Part shown: positions 1 through 6,839 of the stretch, one piece after another | Layout of the letters: the number at the start of each line of letters is the position of its first letter | Numbering within the stretch: position 1 is the first letter of the stretch | Origin: Caldiserica bacterium UBA4770 | GTDB lineage: Bacteria > Caldisericota > Caldisericia > Caldisericales > Caldisericaceae | Assembly (NCBI GenBank): GCA_002403335.1 | Contig: DHHO01000017.1 | Location: forward strand, 1-53,160 | Direction of reading: 5' to 3' | Length of the DNA: 53,160 bases | Translations under genes and position numbers: made by a program | Notes under the pieces: generated by a model | Databases searched by the model: none | What the model was told of the DNA's origin: nothing | Seen by the model: only the letters and a program-made list of their open reading frames with translations

Positions 1-336
1 ATCGACCTTCTACAGGAACTCCCAGCATTTCTTGGAATGACAGAAGACGAGATTCGTACAGAGTTAGATAATGGTAAAACTCTTGTACAGATTGCAGAAT
101 CAAAGGGTAAGACAGAAGAAGAGCTCATCAATTTTATCGTATCAAAGAAAGAAGAAGCTCTCAAGAGTCTTTTAGAAGAAGGTAAGATCACTCAGGAGCA
201 GTACGACAGAGCTATAGAGAATATTGATGACAGGGTCAAAGAGATGGTTGAAAGTTTACGTGGTGAAAGACCAGGCAAAGGCTTCGAGAGAGGTTTTGGA
301 AGACAATTCAAACAAAATAACTGCCCTAACACATAA
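1..336 (+). CDS. DUF2680-like helical protein, 5'-truncated
   Basis: The reading frame is open from the first base, so this is the C-terminal part (111 residues) of a longer gene. The visible part is almost all helix-forming and charged. It contains a 'FLGMTEDEIRTEL..GKTLVQIAESKGKTEEELI' type unit, followed by 'LLEEGKITQEQYDRAI'. That order (a two-helix element with 'G+SLAQIAE+KG', then 'L...GKITQEQAD') is typical of DUF2680-type repeats, which occur in secreted or cell-surface proteins of unknown function. The end is Gly/Arg-rich (GERPGKGFERGFGRQF). An N-terminal signal peptide, if any, lies outside the window. An internal ATG at 37 is probably not the start, since the domain begins before it. 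A rho-independent terminator follows. Family assignment is from pattern memory only. Confidence 0.7.
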   Translation: MDLLQELPAFLGMTEDEIRTELDNGKTLVQIAESKGKTEEELINFIVSKKEEALKSLLEEGKITQEQYDRAIENIDDRVKEMVESLRGERPGKGFERGFGRQFKQNNCPNT

Positions 337-361
337 TTTCTATATATACTTCTTCGTCTTT

Positions 362-391
362 AAAAGAGGGGCATATGCCCCTCTTTTTTAT
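362..391 (+). terminator. Rho-independent terminator
   Basis: AAAAGAGGGG / CCCCTCTTTT form a strong stem around a CATATG loop, followed by a T-run. It closes the DUF2680-like gene and separates it from the next promoter. It is one of the few clear intrinsic terminators in this window. Confidence 0.9.
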
Positions 392-404
392 ATACCATAA
401 AGAT

Positions 405-434
405 TTGTTTAAAAATAGAATTTAATAATAATAT
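405..434 (+). promoter_or_regulatory. Promoter of the DUF2344 gene (leaderless type)
   Basis: TTGTTT (405-410), an 18-base spacer and TAATAT (429-434). The GTG start is at 440, so transcription should begin at or next to the start codon. No Shine-Dalgarno sequence is visible. Confidence 0.5.
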
Positions 435-439
435 TCTTT

Positions 440-1114
440 GTGAGGATTAGAGTAAACTTTGAAAGGCCTGGGGAGATTTTTTATCTTGGTTATATAGACC
501 TCAAGACAACTATTGAAAGGGGACTAAGGAGAACTTCTCTTCCGCTCACTTTTACTGAGGGATACACTCCGAGAGTAAAGATGGAAATGGGTTTTCCATT
601 AAGTGTTGGAATGATCGGGGAAGACGAGTATTTTGACTTTTATATTGAAGAAAATATGCAGCTTGATGCAATACTAAATGCTCTTTCACACAGTTTTGCC
701 AATATCCTGCGTATTAAAGACATTAAGTCGATATCAGATACAGTACCTCCCATTTCGTCTCTGAGGGCAATTCTTGTAAATTTTCTCTACGGGCACCTTG
801 ATTTCGATATTCCCGATGAAGAGGTAGAATCATCCATTAGAAACATTTTGAAAGCGGATAAAATTATTATAGAAAGAAGTAAAGGTAAAAAAGAAATAAG
901 GGAATTTATAGAAAATGTGGAGCTCATGAAAAGAGAAGGACTCCAGTATGAGTTTCTCTTTTCTGTTTATTTTACCGAGAGGGGCAGTATAAGACTTGAT
1001 GAGATGGTTACAGTACTTAATATACATAATATCCCTTTCTTACTCGATTACGCAGTAAGAAAAAAGACATCAGTCTTTTATAAAGGGAGGATTATCTCTC
1101 CTATGGATTTTTAA
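440..1114 (+). CDS. DUF2344 (TIGR03936 radical-SAM-linked) protein
   Basis: A 224-residue protein whose N terminus matches the DUF2344 family: 'R.NFERPGEIFYLGYIDL', then 'RR..LPLTFTEGYTPRVKMEMGFPLSVGM.GEDEYFDF'. In many bacteria this domain is fused to or encoded next to a B12-binding radical SAM protein; its biochemical role is not settled. Here no radical SAM partner is immediately upstream, so it stands alone. The start is GTG at 440; there is no Shine-Dalgarno sequence, and a -10 box ends six bases before it, so the mRNA is probably leaderless. The family call is firm; the function is unknown. Confidence 0.8.
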   Translation: MRIRVNFERPGEIFYLGYIDLKTTIERGLRRTSLPLTFTEGYTPRVKMEMGFPLSVGMIGEDEYFDFYIEENMQLDAILNALSHSFANILRIKDIKSISDTVPPISSLRAILVNFLYGHLDFDIPDEEVESSIRNILKADKIIIERSKGKKEIREFIENVELMKREGLQYEFLFSVYFTERGSIRLDEMVTVLNIHNIPFLLDYAVRKKTSVFYKGRIISPMDF

Positions 1115-1208
1115 TAATAAGCTAAATCAGAGAAGAATTTCTTCAAAGAGCACAATAAATTACAAGTGAAACTCATCCCTGTCAAACCTTATTCAGACTC
1201 TTTTTCTG

Positions 1209-1297
1209 TGGTGCCGGGAGAGGGAGTCGAACCCTCACAGGGCGTGAGCCCCTGCGGATTTTGAGTCCGCCGCGTCTGCCAGTTCCGCCACCCCGGC
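1209..1297 (-). tRNA. tRNA-Leu (anticodon CAA)
   Basis: Read on the minus strand, this folds as a class II tRNA. The acceptor stem is GCCGGGG / TCCCGGC with one G-U pair, discriminator A and an encoded CCA end. The anticodon stem GCGGA / TCCGC holds loop CTCAAAA, giving anticodon CAA (codon UUG). There is a long variable arm and a GGTTCGACTCC T-arm. Its 5' end (1297) lies a single base after the plsY stop codon on the same strand, so it is probably transcribed as the tail of the plsY message and released by RNase P. Confidence 0.96.
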
Positions 1298-1298
1298 T

Positions 1299-1925
1299 TC
1301 ACTTTTTAAAGTATCTCTTGAGATATTTTTCATAAGAGGCACGCCATTCCCTCCTCAGAGACCCCACTCCAAGAAGTTCAATGAGCAACGAGAAAAGAAT
1401 GAGCGCAATTGTAAGCTTTATATCCCGGGTCATAAACCACATTACGACAGGCAAAAAAGGCAGAAGGATTGCAAGTGAAACCACCTGCGAATGGGTAAGT
1501 ACAAGAAGAATAACCCATGGGATGATGAAATAGATGAGAAACGCAATTGCCCTTGTTCCGAGCACGATTGAGATAACGAAAATAAGAACACCCCCAGCTG
1601 TTGCAGCACCCTTTCCACCTTTAAATTGTAAAAATGGAGATAAAACATGGCCAAGTACAGCTATCATCCCCAGATATGTAAGTTGTACAGGCGTAAACTT
1701 GAAAAAGTACCAGAGAATATAAAGTGCAAGCAATCCCTTCCCCGCATCAAGGATAAGTGCAATTGTCCCTGCCCTCCAGCTTACAAGGTGAAATACATTC
1801 CCAGCCCCCGGGTTCTTGCTCCCGTACTCCCTTATATCAATATGTTTGGTAACCCTTCCCACAATATAGGAGTAAGGAACAGCCCCCATAAAAAATGCAA
1901 ACAGCGCTGCACCTATAAACTTCAT
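1299..1925 (-). CDS. plsY: Glycerol-3-phosphate acyltransferase PlsY
   Basis: This inner-membrane enzyme transfers the acyl group from acyl-phosphate to glycerol 3-phosphate, the first step of phospholipid synthesis. The 208-residue length is normal for PlsY. The conserved motifs are present: 'GAVPYSYIVGR' near residue 15, 'GSKNPGAGNV' near 36-45 (usually GSGNIGATNV) and 'GHVLSPFLQFKGGKGAATAGG' near 93-113, separated by several hydrophobic membrane segments. The Gly-rich motifs carry substrate-binding residues in the family. The gene is divergent from the sigma-factor gene with only 36 bases between them. A TATAAT box on the minus strand sits five bases before the ATG, so the transcript should be leaderless. 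The stop codon is followed after one base by tRNA-Leu. Confidence 0.95.
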   Translation of the reverse strand: MKFIGAALFAFFMGAVPYSYIVGRVTKHIDIREYGSKNPGAGNVFHLVSWRAGTIALILDAGKGLLALYILWYFFKFTPVQLTYLGMIAVLGHVLSPFLQFKGGKGAATAGGVLIFVISIVLGTRAIAFLIYFIIPWVILLVLTHSQVVSLAILLPFLPVVMWFMTRDIKLTIALILFSLLIELLGVGSLRREWRASYEKYLKRYFKK

Positions 1926-1961
1926 ATTTTATTATACCATAAAATATTATAATATTTATTA
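1926..1961. promoter_or_regulatory. Divergent promoters for plsY and the ECF sigma gene
   Basis: The 36-base gap holds two TATAAT boxes: 1931-1936 on the minus strand (5 bases before the plsY ATG) and 1948-1953 on the plus strand (8 bases before the sigma-factor ATG). Neither gene has a Shine-Dalgarno sequence, so both look leaderless. Clear -35 hexamers are not seen. Each would have to lie within the other's promoter or coding start, implying mutual interference. Confidence 0.55.
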
Positions 1962-2504
1962 ATGGAAGAGGAAAAGCTTGTTAAGAACTTAAAACAGGGG
2001 GATATAGAGGCCAGAGAATTCCTCGTTGTACATACCCAGAGTTACCTTTTCAATGTAATCTTCCAGGTTGTACGGGACAGGGCATTAGCTGAAGATATCC
2101 TCGAAGAGACCTTCCTTAAGGCTTTTAAGTACATAAAAAGTTTCAAAGGAGAATCCAGATTATTAACATGGCTTTATAGAATTGCAATGAACATTGCCAA
2201 AGAGGAACTCAAGAAAGAGAAAAGAGTAGAACTTACCAAAATTCCACAGGATGAAAATATTCCCGCCGAATTTACCCTTGACGAGAAAAAAAAGATTATC
2301 TGGGAGGGGCTCAGCCACCTCAGTACGGAAGACAGAGAGATTATTACCCTTATAGACATTCAGGGGCTGCCTTATGATGACGTTTCCTATGTACTTGGAA
2401 TCCCTGAGGGAACAGTTAAGTCAAGGATAGCAAGGGCCAGAGATAGATTGAGAGAGGAAATTCTCAAAAATAATTTCTTTGATAAAATTAATGGAACTTT
2501 TTGA
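1962..2504 (+). CDS. ECF-type RNA polymerase sigma factor
   Basis: A 180-residue group 4 (ECF) sigma-70 factor. Region 2 spans about residues 10-80, with 'DRALAEDILEETFLKAFKYIKSFKGES.LLTWLYRIAMNIAKEELKK' covering the core- and -10-binding helices. Region 4 spans about residues 110-165, with 'LSTEDREIITLIDIQGLPYDDVSYVLGIPEGTVKSRIARARDRLRE', the helix-turn-helix that contacts the -35 element. The gap between regions 2 and 4 is short, as in ECF sigmas. It is followed 20 bases later by a membrane protein likely to be its anti-sigma partner. The start is ATG at 1962, with a TATAAT box 8 bases upstream and no Shine-Dalgarno sequence. Confidence 0.93.
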   Translation: MEEEKLVKNLKQGDIEAREFLVVHTQSYLFNVIFQVVRDRALAEDILEETFLKAFKYIKSFKGESRLLTWLYRIAMNIAKEELKKEKRVELTKIPQDENIPAEFTLDEKKKIIWEGLSHLSTEDREIITLIDIQGLPYDDVSYVLGIPEGTVKSRIARARDRLREEILKNNFFDKINGTF

Positions 2505-2524
2505 TGGTATTCGAGGTCTAATAT

Positions 2525-3175
2525 ATGATGAAAGAAAAAATTACAGAATATATTGATAAAAACCTGAGTAAAGAGGAAGTGGAGGAGCTCCTCAAGGACA
2601 ACCCCGAGGCTCTCGAATATTATCATCAGATCCTCGCAATGAAGGAAACGCTCACAGATATGCAACTCCGCTCTCCTGATGTATCTTCAAAGGTCGTTGA
2701 GAAAGCAAGAAGGCCTTTTGTCTTTAGATACAGATATGTACTGGTAACAATCTCTGTAGCATTAATTGTGTCAATCCTCTTTATCAAAAATTATAGAGAA
2801 AACCTGGCATTGAAGGAACCTGAGGTAACGCTAAAAACAGCCCCGGTACCACCCGGTGGAGAATCATACATGGATGCAACCCAGCAGATTGATGTCGAAA
2901 TTAAGAAAAGTGACGAGGAAACCGTTTCTACAGTCCTTGAGGAATACGGGGATATTATCCTTATTGAAGAGGGTGAAAATGAGGATAGCAGACACCCCCC
3001 CGAAGAACCGCCAAAACCAACGAAGATTATCCACTATTCTATTAAGCCTGAAAATATCCAGAAAGTAATGGAAGAGCTTCAAAAGATAGAAGGAGCAAAA
3101 GTCACCTTCCCAGAACATTTACCCTATTCGAGCGAAGAAAGAATAGAAATTATAATAAATCTTTTCGAAAAATAG
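2525..3175 (+). CDS. Putative membrane anti-sigma factor, no zinc motif
   Basis: A 216-residue bitopic protein encoded 20 bases after the ECF sigma gene, with a GAGGT ribosome site 7 bases before ATG. Residues 1-60 form a charged helical region ('ITEYIDKNLSKEEVEELLKDNPEALEYYHQI') resembling the N-terminal anti-sigma domain but without the HxxxCxxC zinc motif. One membrane helix lies at about 71-88 (VLVTISVALIVSILFI). The extracytoplasmic part (about 125 residues) has an acidic, Pro-rich linker (PPEEPPKPTK) and a small C-terminal alpha/beta-looking domain. Operon position and topology suggest it holds the sigma factor at the membrane. The fold of the sensor domain is not recognised. Confidence 0.65.
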   Translation: MMKEKITEYIDKNLSKEEVEELLKDNPEALEYYHQILAMKETLTDMQLRSPDVSSKVVEKARRPFVFRYRYVLVTISVALIVSILFIKNYRENLALKEPEVTLKTAPVPPGGESYMDATQQIDVEIKKSDEETVSTVLEEYGDIILIEEGENEDSRHPPEEPPKPTKIIHYSIKPENIQKVMEELQKIEGAKVTFPEHLPYSSEERIEIIINLFEK

Positions 3176-3496
3176 AAGAGTATAGTAAGAGACATTTCCC
3201 TTTTCAATAACAAAGGGATTATGCTTCCATAAGCTTTGCTTTAAAAGTGGGGTGAGGAAATTTCATTTTTGTAAATCTTTATAGGCATTTTAGTGTTGGC
3301 TATGATTGAATATTGCCTGAAAATTCCACAGTGTAATACTTGCCTCCTTTAGTCTTTGACCCCGGTTCACAACAAAATGACTAATTTTTGCAACAAACCC
3401 ACAAAAACCCTTCTGAAGACCTATACAAACAAACACTTGACAGAAATAAAATTTTGTATAAAATACTTTGTTTTTTAAAAATAGGAGGCAAAGAAG
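3176..3496 (+). promoter_or_regulatory. Intergenic region with promoter at 3437-3464
   Basis: 321 bases with no credible gene. The 3' end holds a consensus-like promoter: TTGACA (3437-3442), a 16-base spacer and TAAAAT (3459-3464), followed by AGGAGG (3483-3488) 8 bases before the TTG start of the radical SAM gene. The remaining 250 bases are AT-rich, with no clear terminator and no strong hairpin that I could find. Confidence 0.65.
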
Positions 3497-4285
3497 TTGA
3501 AATATGTTTATGGGCCAGTGCATTCAAGAAGACTGGGTAATTCTTTGGGAATAACAACTGTTCCCCCAAAGATATGCAGTTTTAATTGTGTATTTTGCGA
3601 GGTAGGCAGGACAACAAAACTTACCAGCAAAAGGCATGAATATATTAAAGCGGATTTGATTTTAAATAATGTAAGAGAATTCCTTGAAGATTATCATGGA
3701 AAACTTGACCACATTACATTTTCAGGTTTCGGTGAGCCTACTCTCAATTCAAAACTTGGATACATAATAAAGGAAATCAAAAAGACCACTGATATACCTG
3801 TAGTTGTACTAACAAACTCCTCTCTCATATCAAGGAAGGATGTAAGAGGAGACCTTCTAAATGCAGATATTGTAAAGTTTTCTCTGAGCGCAGCAACACA
3901 GGAATACTATAACAGGATAAACCAGAATACCCTCTCAATTAGAGTGGAGGATGTAATAAAAGGTATTCAAGAATTCAGAACTCATTTTAAAGGAGACTTA
4001 TGGATCGAAATCATGCTTGTTAAAGATATAAACGATGTAATTGAAAACTATATAGCATTAAAGGAAGCTATCAAAATGATAAGCCCTGATAAGGTACATA
4101 TCAACACAATTGTAAGAAGTCCCGCTTTCAGTTTTGCAAGGCCATTGACTATGAAAGAACTCCTATATGCAAAGGATATTATAGGACATAATGCAGAAGT
4201 CATACCCTTAAAGTACGATATGTCTTATGCTCAAAGAATATTTGCTCAAATTTCACATGGAAATTTTATGAGAAGTTTCTTTTAG
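3497..4285 (+). CDS. Radical SAM protein (COG0731-like)
   Basis: A 262-residue radical S-adenosylmethionine enzyme. The [4Fe-4S] motif CxxxCxxC is at about residues 27-34 (C-SFN-C-VF-C), next to 'GPVHSRRLGNSLGI.TVPPK', which is typical of the COG0731 group of Fe-S oxidoreductases. The SAM-binding 'GFGEPTLNSKL' follows near residue 77. There is no extra ferredoxin domain, and no partner gene reveals the substrate. The start is TTG at 3497, chosen because AGGAGG is correctly spaced and the protein begins exactly at the family's N terminus. Its 3' end overlaps the convergent RseC-like gene by 4 bases. The family is firm; the reaction is unknown. Confidence 0.88.
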   Translation: MKYVYGPVHSRRLGNSLGITTVPPKICSFNCVFCEVGRTTKLTSKRHEYIKADLILNNVREFLEDYHGKLDHITFSGFGEPTLNSKLGYIIKEIKKTTDIPVVVLTNSSLISRKDVRGDLLNADIVKFSLSAATQEYYNRINQNTLSIRVEDVIKGIQEFRTHFKGDLWIEIMLVKDINDVIENYIALKEAIKMISPDKVHINTIVRSPAFSFARPLTMKELLYAKDIIGHNAEVIPLKYDMSYAQRIFAQISHGNFMRSFF

Positions 4286-4731
4286 CCCTGACTCTTATTT
4301 GCCTCAATAAGGATATCCACAATATAGGCACCTGCGCGGATCTTTTTATCAATCCATCTTACCACAAATATAGAAGCAACGAGAAATAAAACAGTCATTA
4401 TAATAATCATAGCATTCTGCAACTTAAAAAGCACAAAGCCAAAGCCCTTCTCAAGAACCACACCTAAGATAAACCCTGAGAGAATAAAAAGCGTCGGGAT
4501 ACCATAAACAAGGAAAACTCCTTTTTCTATCTCTCTTTCCTCATATTCAAATATCACAAGGTCGTTTACTTCTGCACCTAACTCATTTTTAACAAAGATT
4601 GTTTGACCTTCCTCAAGCGTTGAATGAGTACAGCTCCCTGAGATAGGACACTCCGTACATTCCCTCCCCGGGTCTGCAATAACCTCTGCAAAATCACCTT
4701 TTACACTCTTAACTACACCTGTATCCCTCAT
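4282..4731 (-). CDS. RseC/MucC-family membrane protein
   Basis: A 149-residue protein of the SoxR-reducing system RseC family. The N-terminal domain starts 'DTGVVKSVKGDFAEVIADPGRECTECP' and carries a CxxCx5C cluster (C25, C28, C34), likely an Fe-S or metal site. Two membrane helices follow at about 71-93 and 107-127, the usual RseC layout. In many anaerobes RseC-like proteins accompany Rnf complexes; no rnf genes are present here. The gene is convergent with the radical SAM gene (4-base overlap). The 174 bases upstream (4732-4905) contain nothing I recognise. Confidence 0.85.
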   Translation of the reverse strand: MRDTGVVKSVKGDFAEVIADPGRECTECPISGSCTHSTLEEGQTIFVKNELGAEVNDLVIFEYEEREIEKGVFLVYGIPTLFILSGFILGVVLEKGFGFVLFKLQNAMIIIMTVLFLVASIFVVRWIDKKIRAGAYIVDILIEANKSQG

Positions 4732-4905
4732 AAATAACCCTTTTCTGCAATTTCTTTAAAGATGTTAGCGATTTTCATAAGAAGCATAATGTTAAGAAAT
4801 ATATAAATGCATGCATTCTACAGCCGTCAAAGAAGATATCCATAAATTTCACATAGATATTATAGAACTCATTAGAAGTTTGTAAAAAGACCCTTTAATT
4901 TAGGT

Positions 4906-5589
4906 TCAGGACTTAAGCTCCTCTAAAATTTCTGTTTCTCTCTTTTCCTCTTTGAATATTTTCGGGAAGTTTTCCACAAGCTTTTTTACCTCATCGGGAG
5001 TCTTTAAAGGATCCGGTTTTATGAGGCAAAAAAGCACATTTGTTCTCTTTACTACGCATATATGACGGAGCCTTCTCACATCAAGAGAGCTTTCGGCAAG
5101 CTTTTTCAGTTTATCAAGTGTATATTTATCATTTGTAAGGGAATAGAAACCTTCCTTTTTTTCGAAGATTACCTTCCCCTTTTCAAGGTCTTCTTTTTCC
5201 TGAATGTCAGGCCCAAAAAGATAGTAAAAGTTTTGTATAATATGCGCATCATTCCTTACTCTAAACTTCGGCCTCAGTACAATAAAAAGCCTGTCCCCCC
5301 TTTTAACCATAAAAGAAAATGGCAGATAAAATAGACTCTGCCTTGGAAGAAGGGTTAGGCTCATTTCAACATTATTAATATATTTGTCAGAGAGGTCATA
5401 GTTTACCCTGAAACCAGAATATTCCCCTATCAATGTATAAAGCTGGTCCTTTATCTTTAGCTTTTTCTCAAATCCCTGTATAAATAGTCTCATAAGCCCC
5501 ACATTTATCTTTCTTCCCTGAAAGAACTGAAGAACTGCAACACCTGCGAGAATTACAATTATTGAAAGTACACTTCCGGAAACCTTCAT
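4906..5589 (-). CDS. Membrane-anchored protein of unknown function
   Basis: A 227-residue protein with one N-terminal membrane helix (about residues 5-24, SGSVLSIIVILAGVAVLQFF) and a mostly polar remainder that should be a single soluble domain. I do not recognise the family. Its ATG overlaps the stop of the ArsA-like ATPase gene by 4 bases (ATGA), so the two are translationally coupled. It is the last gene of the minus-strand cluster that starts with the CstA-family transporter. No Cys-rich motif, repeat or catalytic signature is evident. The call rests on intact frame, coupling and codon usage like its neighbours. Confidence 0.75.
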   Translation of the reverse strand: MKVSGSVLSIIVILAGVAVLQFFQGRKINVGLMRLFIQGFEKKLKIKDQLYTLIGEYSGFRVNYDLSDKYINNVEMSLTLLPRQSLFYLPFSFMVKRGDRLFIVLRPKFRVRNDAHIIQNFYYLFGPDIQEKEDLEKGKVIFEKKEGFYSLTNDKYTLDKLKKLAESSLDVRRLRHICVVKRTNVLFCLIKPDPLKTPDEVKKLVENFPKIFKEEKRETEILEELKS

Positions 5590-6557
5590 ACCTTTTCTCC
5601 TTCCTTAAGATAATCTCTATAAAGCGCTAAAAGCACCTCAACTCCCCTTGGGGAACTCCTCAGCATTGGAATCTCTATAATATCAATGCCCTTTAATTCT
5701 TCTTTCATCCTCATGACAACAGACCCCTGCTCTTCAATCTTACCTATAATCTCTTCAGGTGGATTCTCTATCCTCATATATTTGTTAAGGTAAACCTTTT
5801 CCACAGGGATATAAAACTCCTTCAGAGCACCTATTATCCTCTCTGTCTCAGAAAGAGCAAGTTCCTCTGCCATTGTTACAATACTTACCTTACAACTCTG
5901 TGATGAAAAAAGATTCCTGAGGGCTTCCATTTCATTTTTATACGAAACAAGTTCCTGCATTACGGGGTCTTCCTTCTCTTCAGAAGTAAGAACAACCTTC
6001 TCCCCACCAACATCTGCTTCAAACCTTCCCTGTACATTTTCGATCATCCTGCGCCTTGAAAGAATCTTACGCCTCATCGCTATGAGACTCTCCGTCCAGA
6101 CAAGGGAAACCCGCGGCATACCCAGCACTCTCACCATCATCCCTGCAGGAGGTGTATCAAAAACAATTATATCATATTCATCCTTAGAAACAAACTCCTT
6201 TATGCCCTCGAGGATTGCGTATTCCTCAACACCCGGGGAGTTCTTAAGTATGTTGAAGTATCTATCAATATTCAGAGTCGAGAGATATCTGTACGTGCTT
6301 TTCATCGTAGTAGACACATCCTGAAGATAATCCTGAATCATTTGATCTATGTCTATTTCTGTTGCATCCAGACTATCAGATATTCTTTTTATTCTCCCTG
6401 TGACCATTACATTCAGGGCATCTGAAAGAGTATGGGCTGGGTCAAGAGAAACAAGGAGCGTTTTTCTCCCAATTTTTGCAAGACCCGCAGCCCACGCAGA
6501 AGATATTGTTGTCTTACCGACCCCACCTTTTCCAAGAAAGAAGTAGATATTCGTCAT
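5586..6557 (-). CDS. ArsA/Get3-family ATPase
   Basis: A 323-residue soluble P-loop ATPase of the ArsA/GET3 family (deviant Walker A, SIMIBI class). Residues 8-16 give GKGGVGKTT, the switch I region is 'SLDPAHTLSDALN' (about 37-49), and 'FDTPPAGMMVRVLGMPRV' (about 134-151) matches the family's DTxPTGHTLR element. It has a single ATPase domain, like Get3 and unlike the tandem ArsA. No arsB, arsR or arsD is nearby, so arsenite export is unlikely. Neighbours are a 92-aa protein upstream (3-base gap) and an anchored unknown downstream (4-base overlap). Role is inferred only: possibly an ATP-driven chaperone or maturation factor for a membrane partner in this cluster. Confidence 0.9.
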   Translation of the reverse strand: MTNIYFFLGKGGVGKTTISSAWAAGLAKIGRKTLLVSLDPAHTLSDALNVMVTGRIKRISDSLDATEIDIDQMIQDYLQDVSTTMKSTYRYLSTLNIDRYFNILKNSPGVEEYAILEGIKEFVSKDEYDIIVFDTPPAGMMVRVLGMPRVSLVWTESLIAMRRKILSRRRMIENVQGRFEADVGGEKVVLTSEEKEDPVMQELVSYKNEMEALRNLFSSQSCKVSIVTMAEELALSETERIIGALKEFYIPVEKVYLNKYMRIENPPEEIIGKIEEQGSVVMRMKEELKGIDIIEIPMLRSSPRGVEVLLALYRDYLKEGEKV

Positions 6558-6560
6558 TAC

Positions 6561-6839
6561 TTAATCAACACTAAATTTTCCCATTGTAGAGCCAAAGGCA
6601 TCAAACAGACCCGAACTCTTACTCATCATAACCTGAATCTCTCTCTGCATATGAGGGAAAAGCCTTATAACAAGACCGGTCGGGGGAGAAGGCAATCCCG
6701 AGAGAAACCCCATCGTAAGAAGTGCAAAGGCATTTTCATACTCCTCAAGCTCATTCTGAATGAGGGAGGTTGAAACCTCCCTCATTCCTCTATCTACTCC
6801 CTTAAAAAACCCTTTAATTACTTCAAATAAATTTCTCAT
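6561..6839 (-). CDS. Small protein encoded between CstA-like and ArsA-like genes
   Basis: A 92-residue protein. The frame is open back to 7061, but that extension lies inside the transporter gene and has non-protein-like composition. The real start is ATG at 6839, overlapping the transporter stop as TAATG (one shared base), a classic coupled re-initiation site. The protein has a helical N half ('NLFEVIKGFFKGVDRGMREV') and a hydrophobic, Pro/Gly-containing centre (about 38-62) that could be a membrane-associated segment. It is not the YbdD/YjiX (DUF466) protein that follows cstA in enterobacteria. Family unknown. Tight packing suggests it works with the transporter or the ATPase. Confidence 0.75.
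   Translation of the reverse strand: MRNLFEVIKGFFKGVDRGMREVSTSLIQNELEEYENAFALLTMGFLSGLPSPPTGLVIRLFPHMQREIQVMMSKSSGLFDAFGSTMGKFSVD

Noticed and set aside
2514..2528. 15-base identity with 42231-42245 as a dispersed repeat
   Set aside because: A match of this length is expected by chance a few times in a window of this size, and the flanks do not match.
5586..6557. Arsenite resistance operon
   Set aside because: The ATPase is single-domain, and no arsB, arsC, arsD or arsR lies near it.
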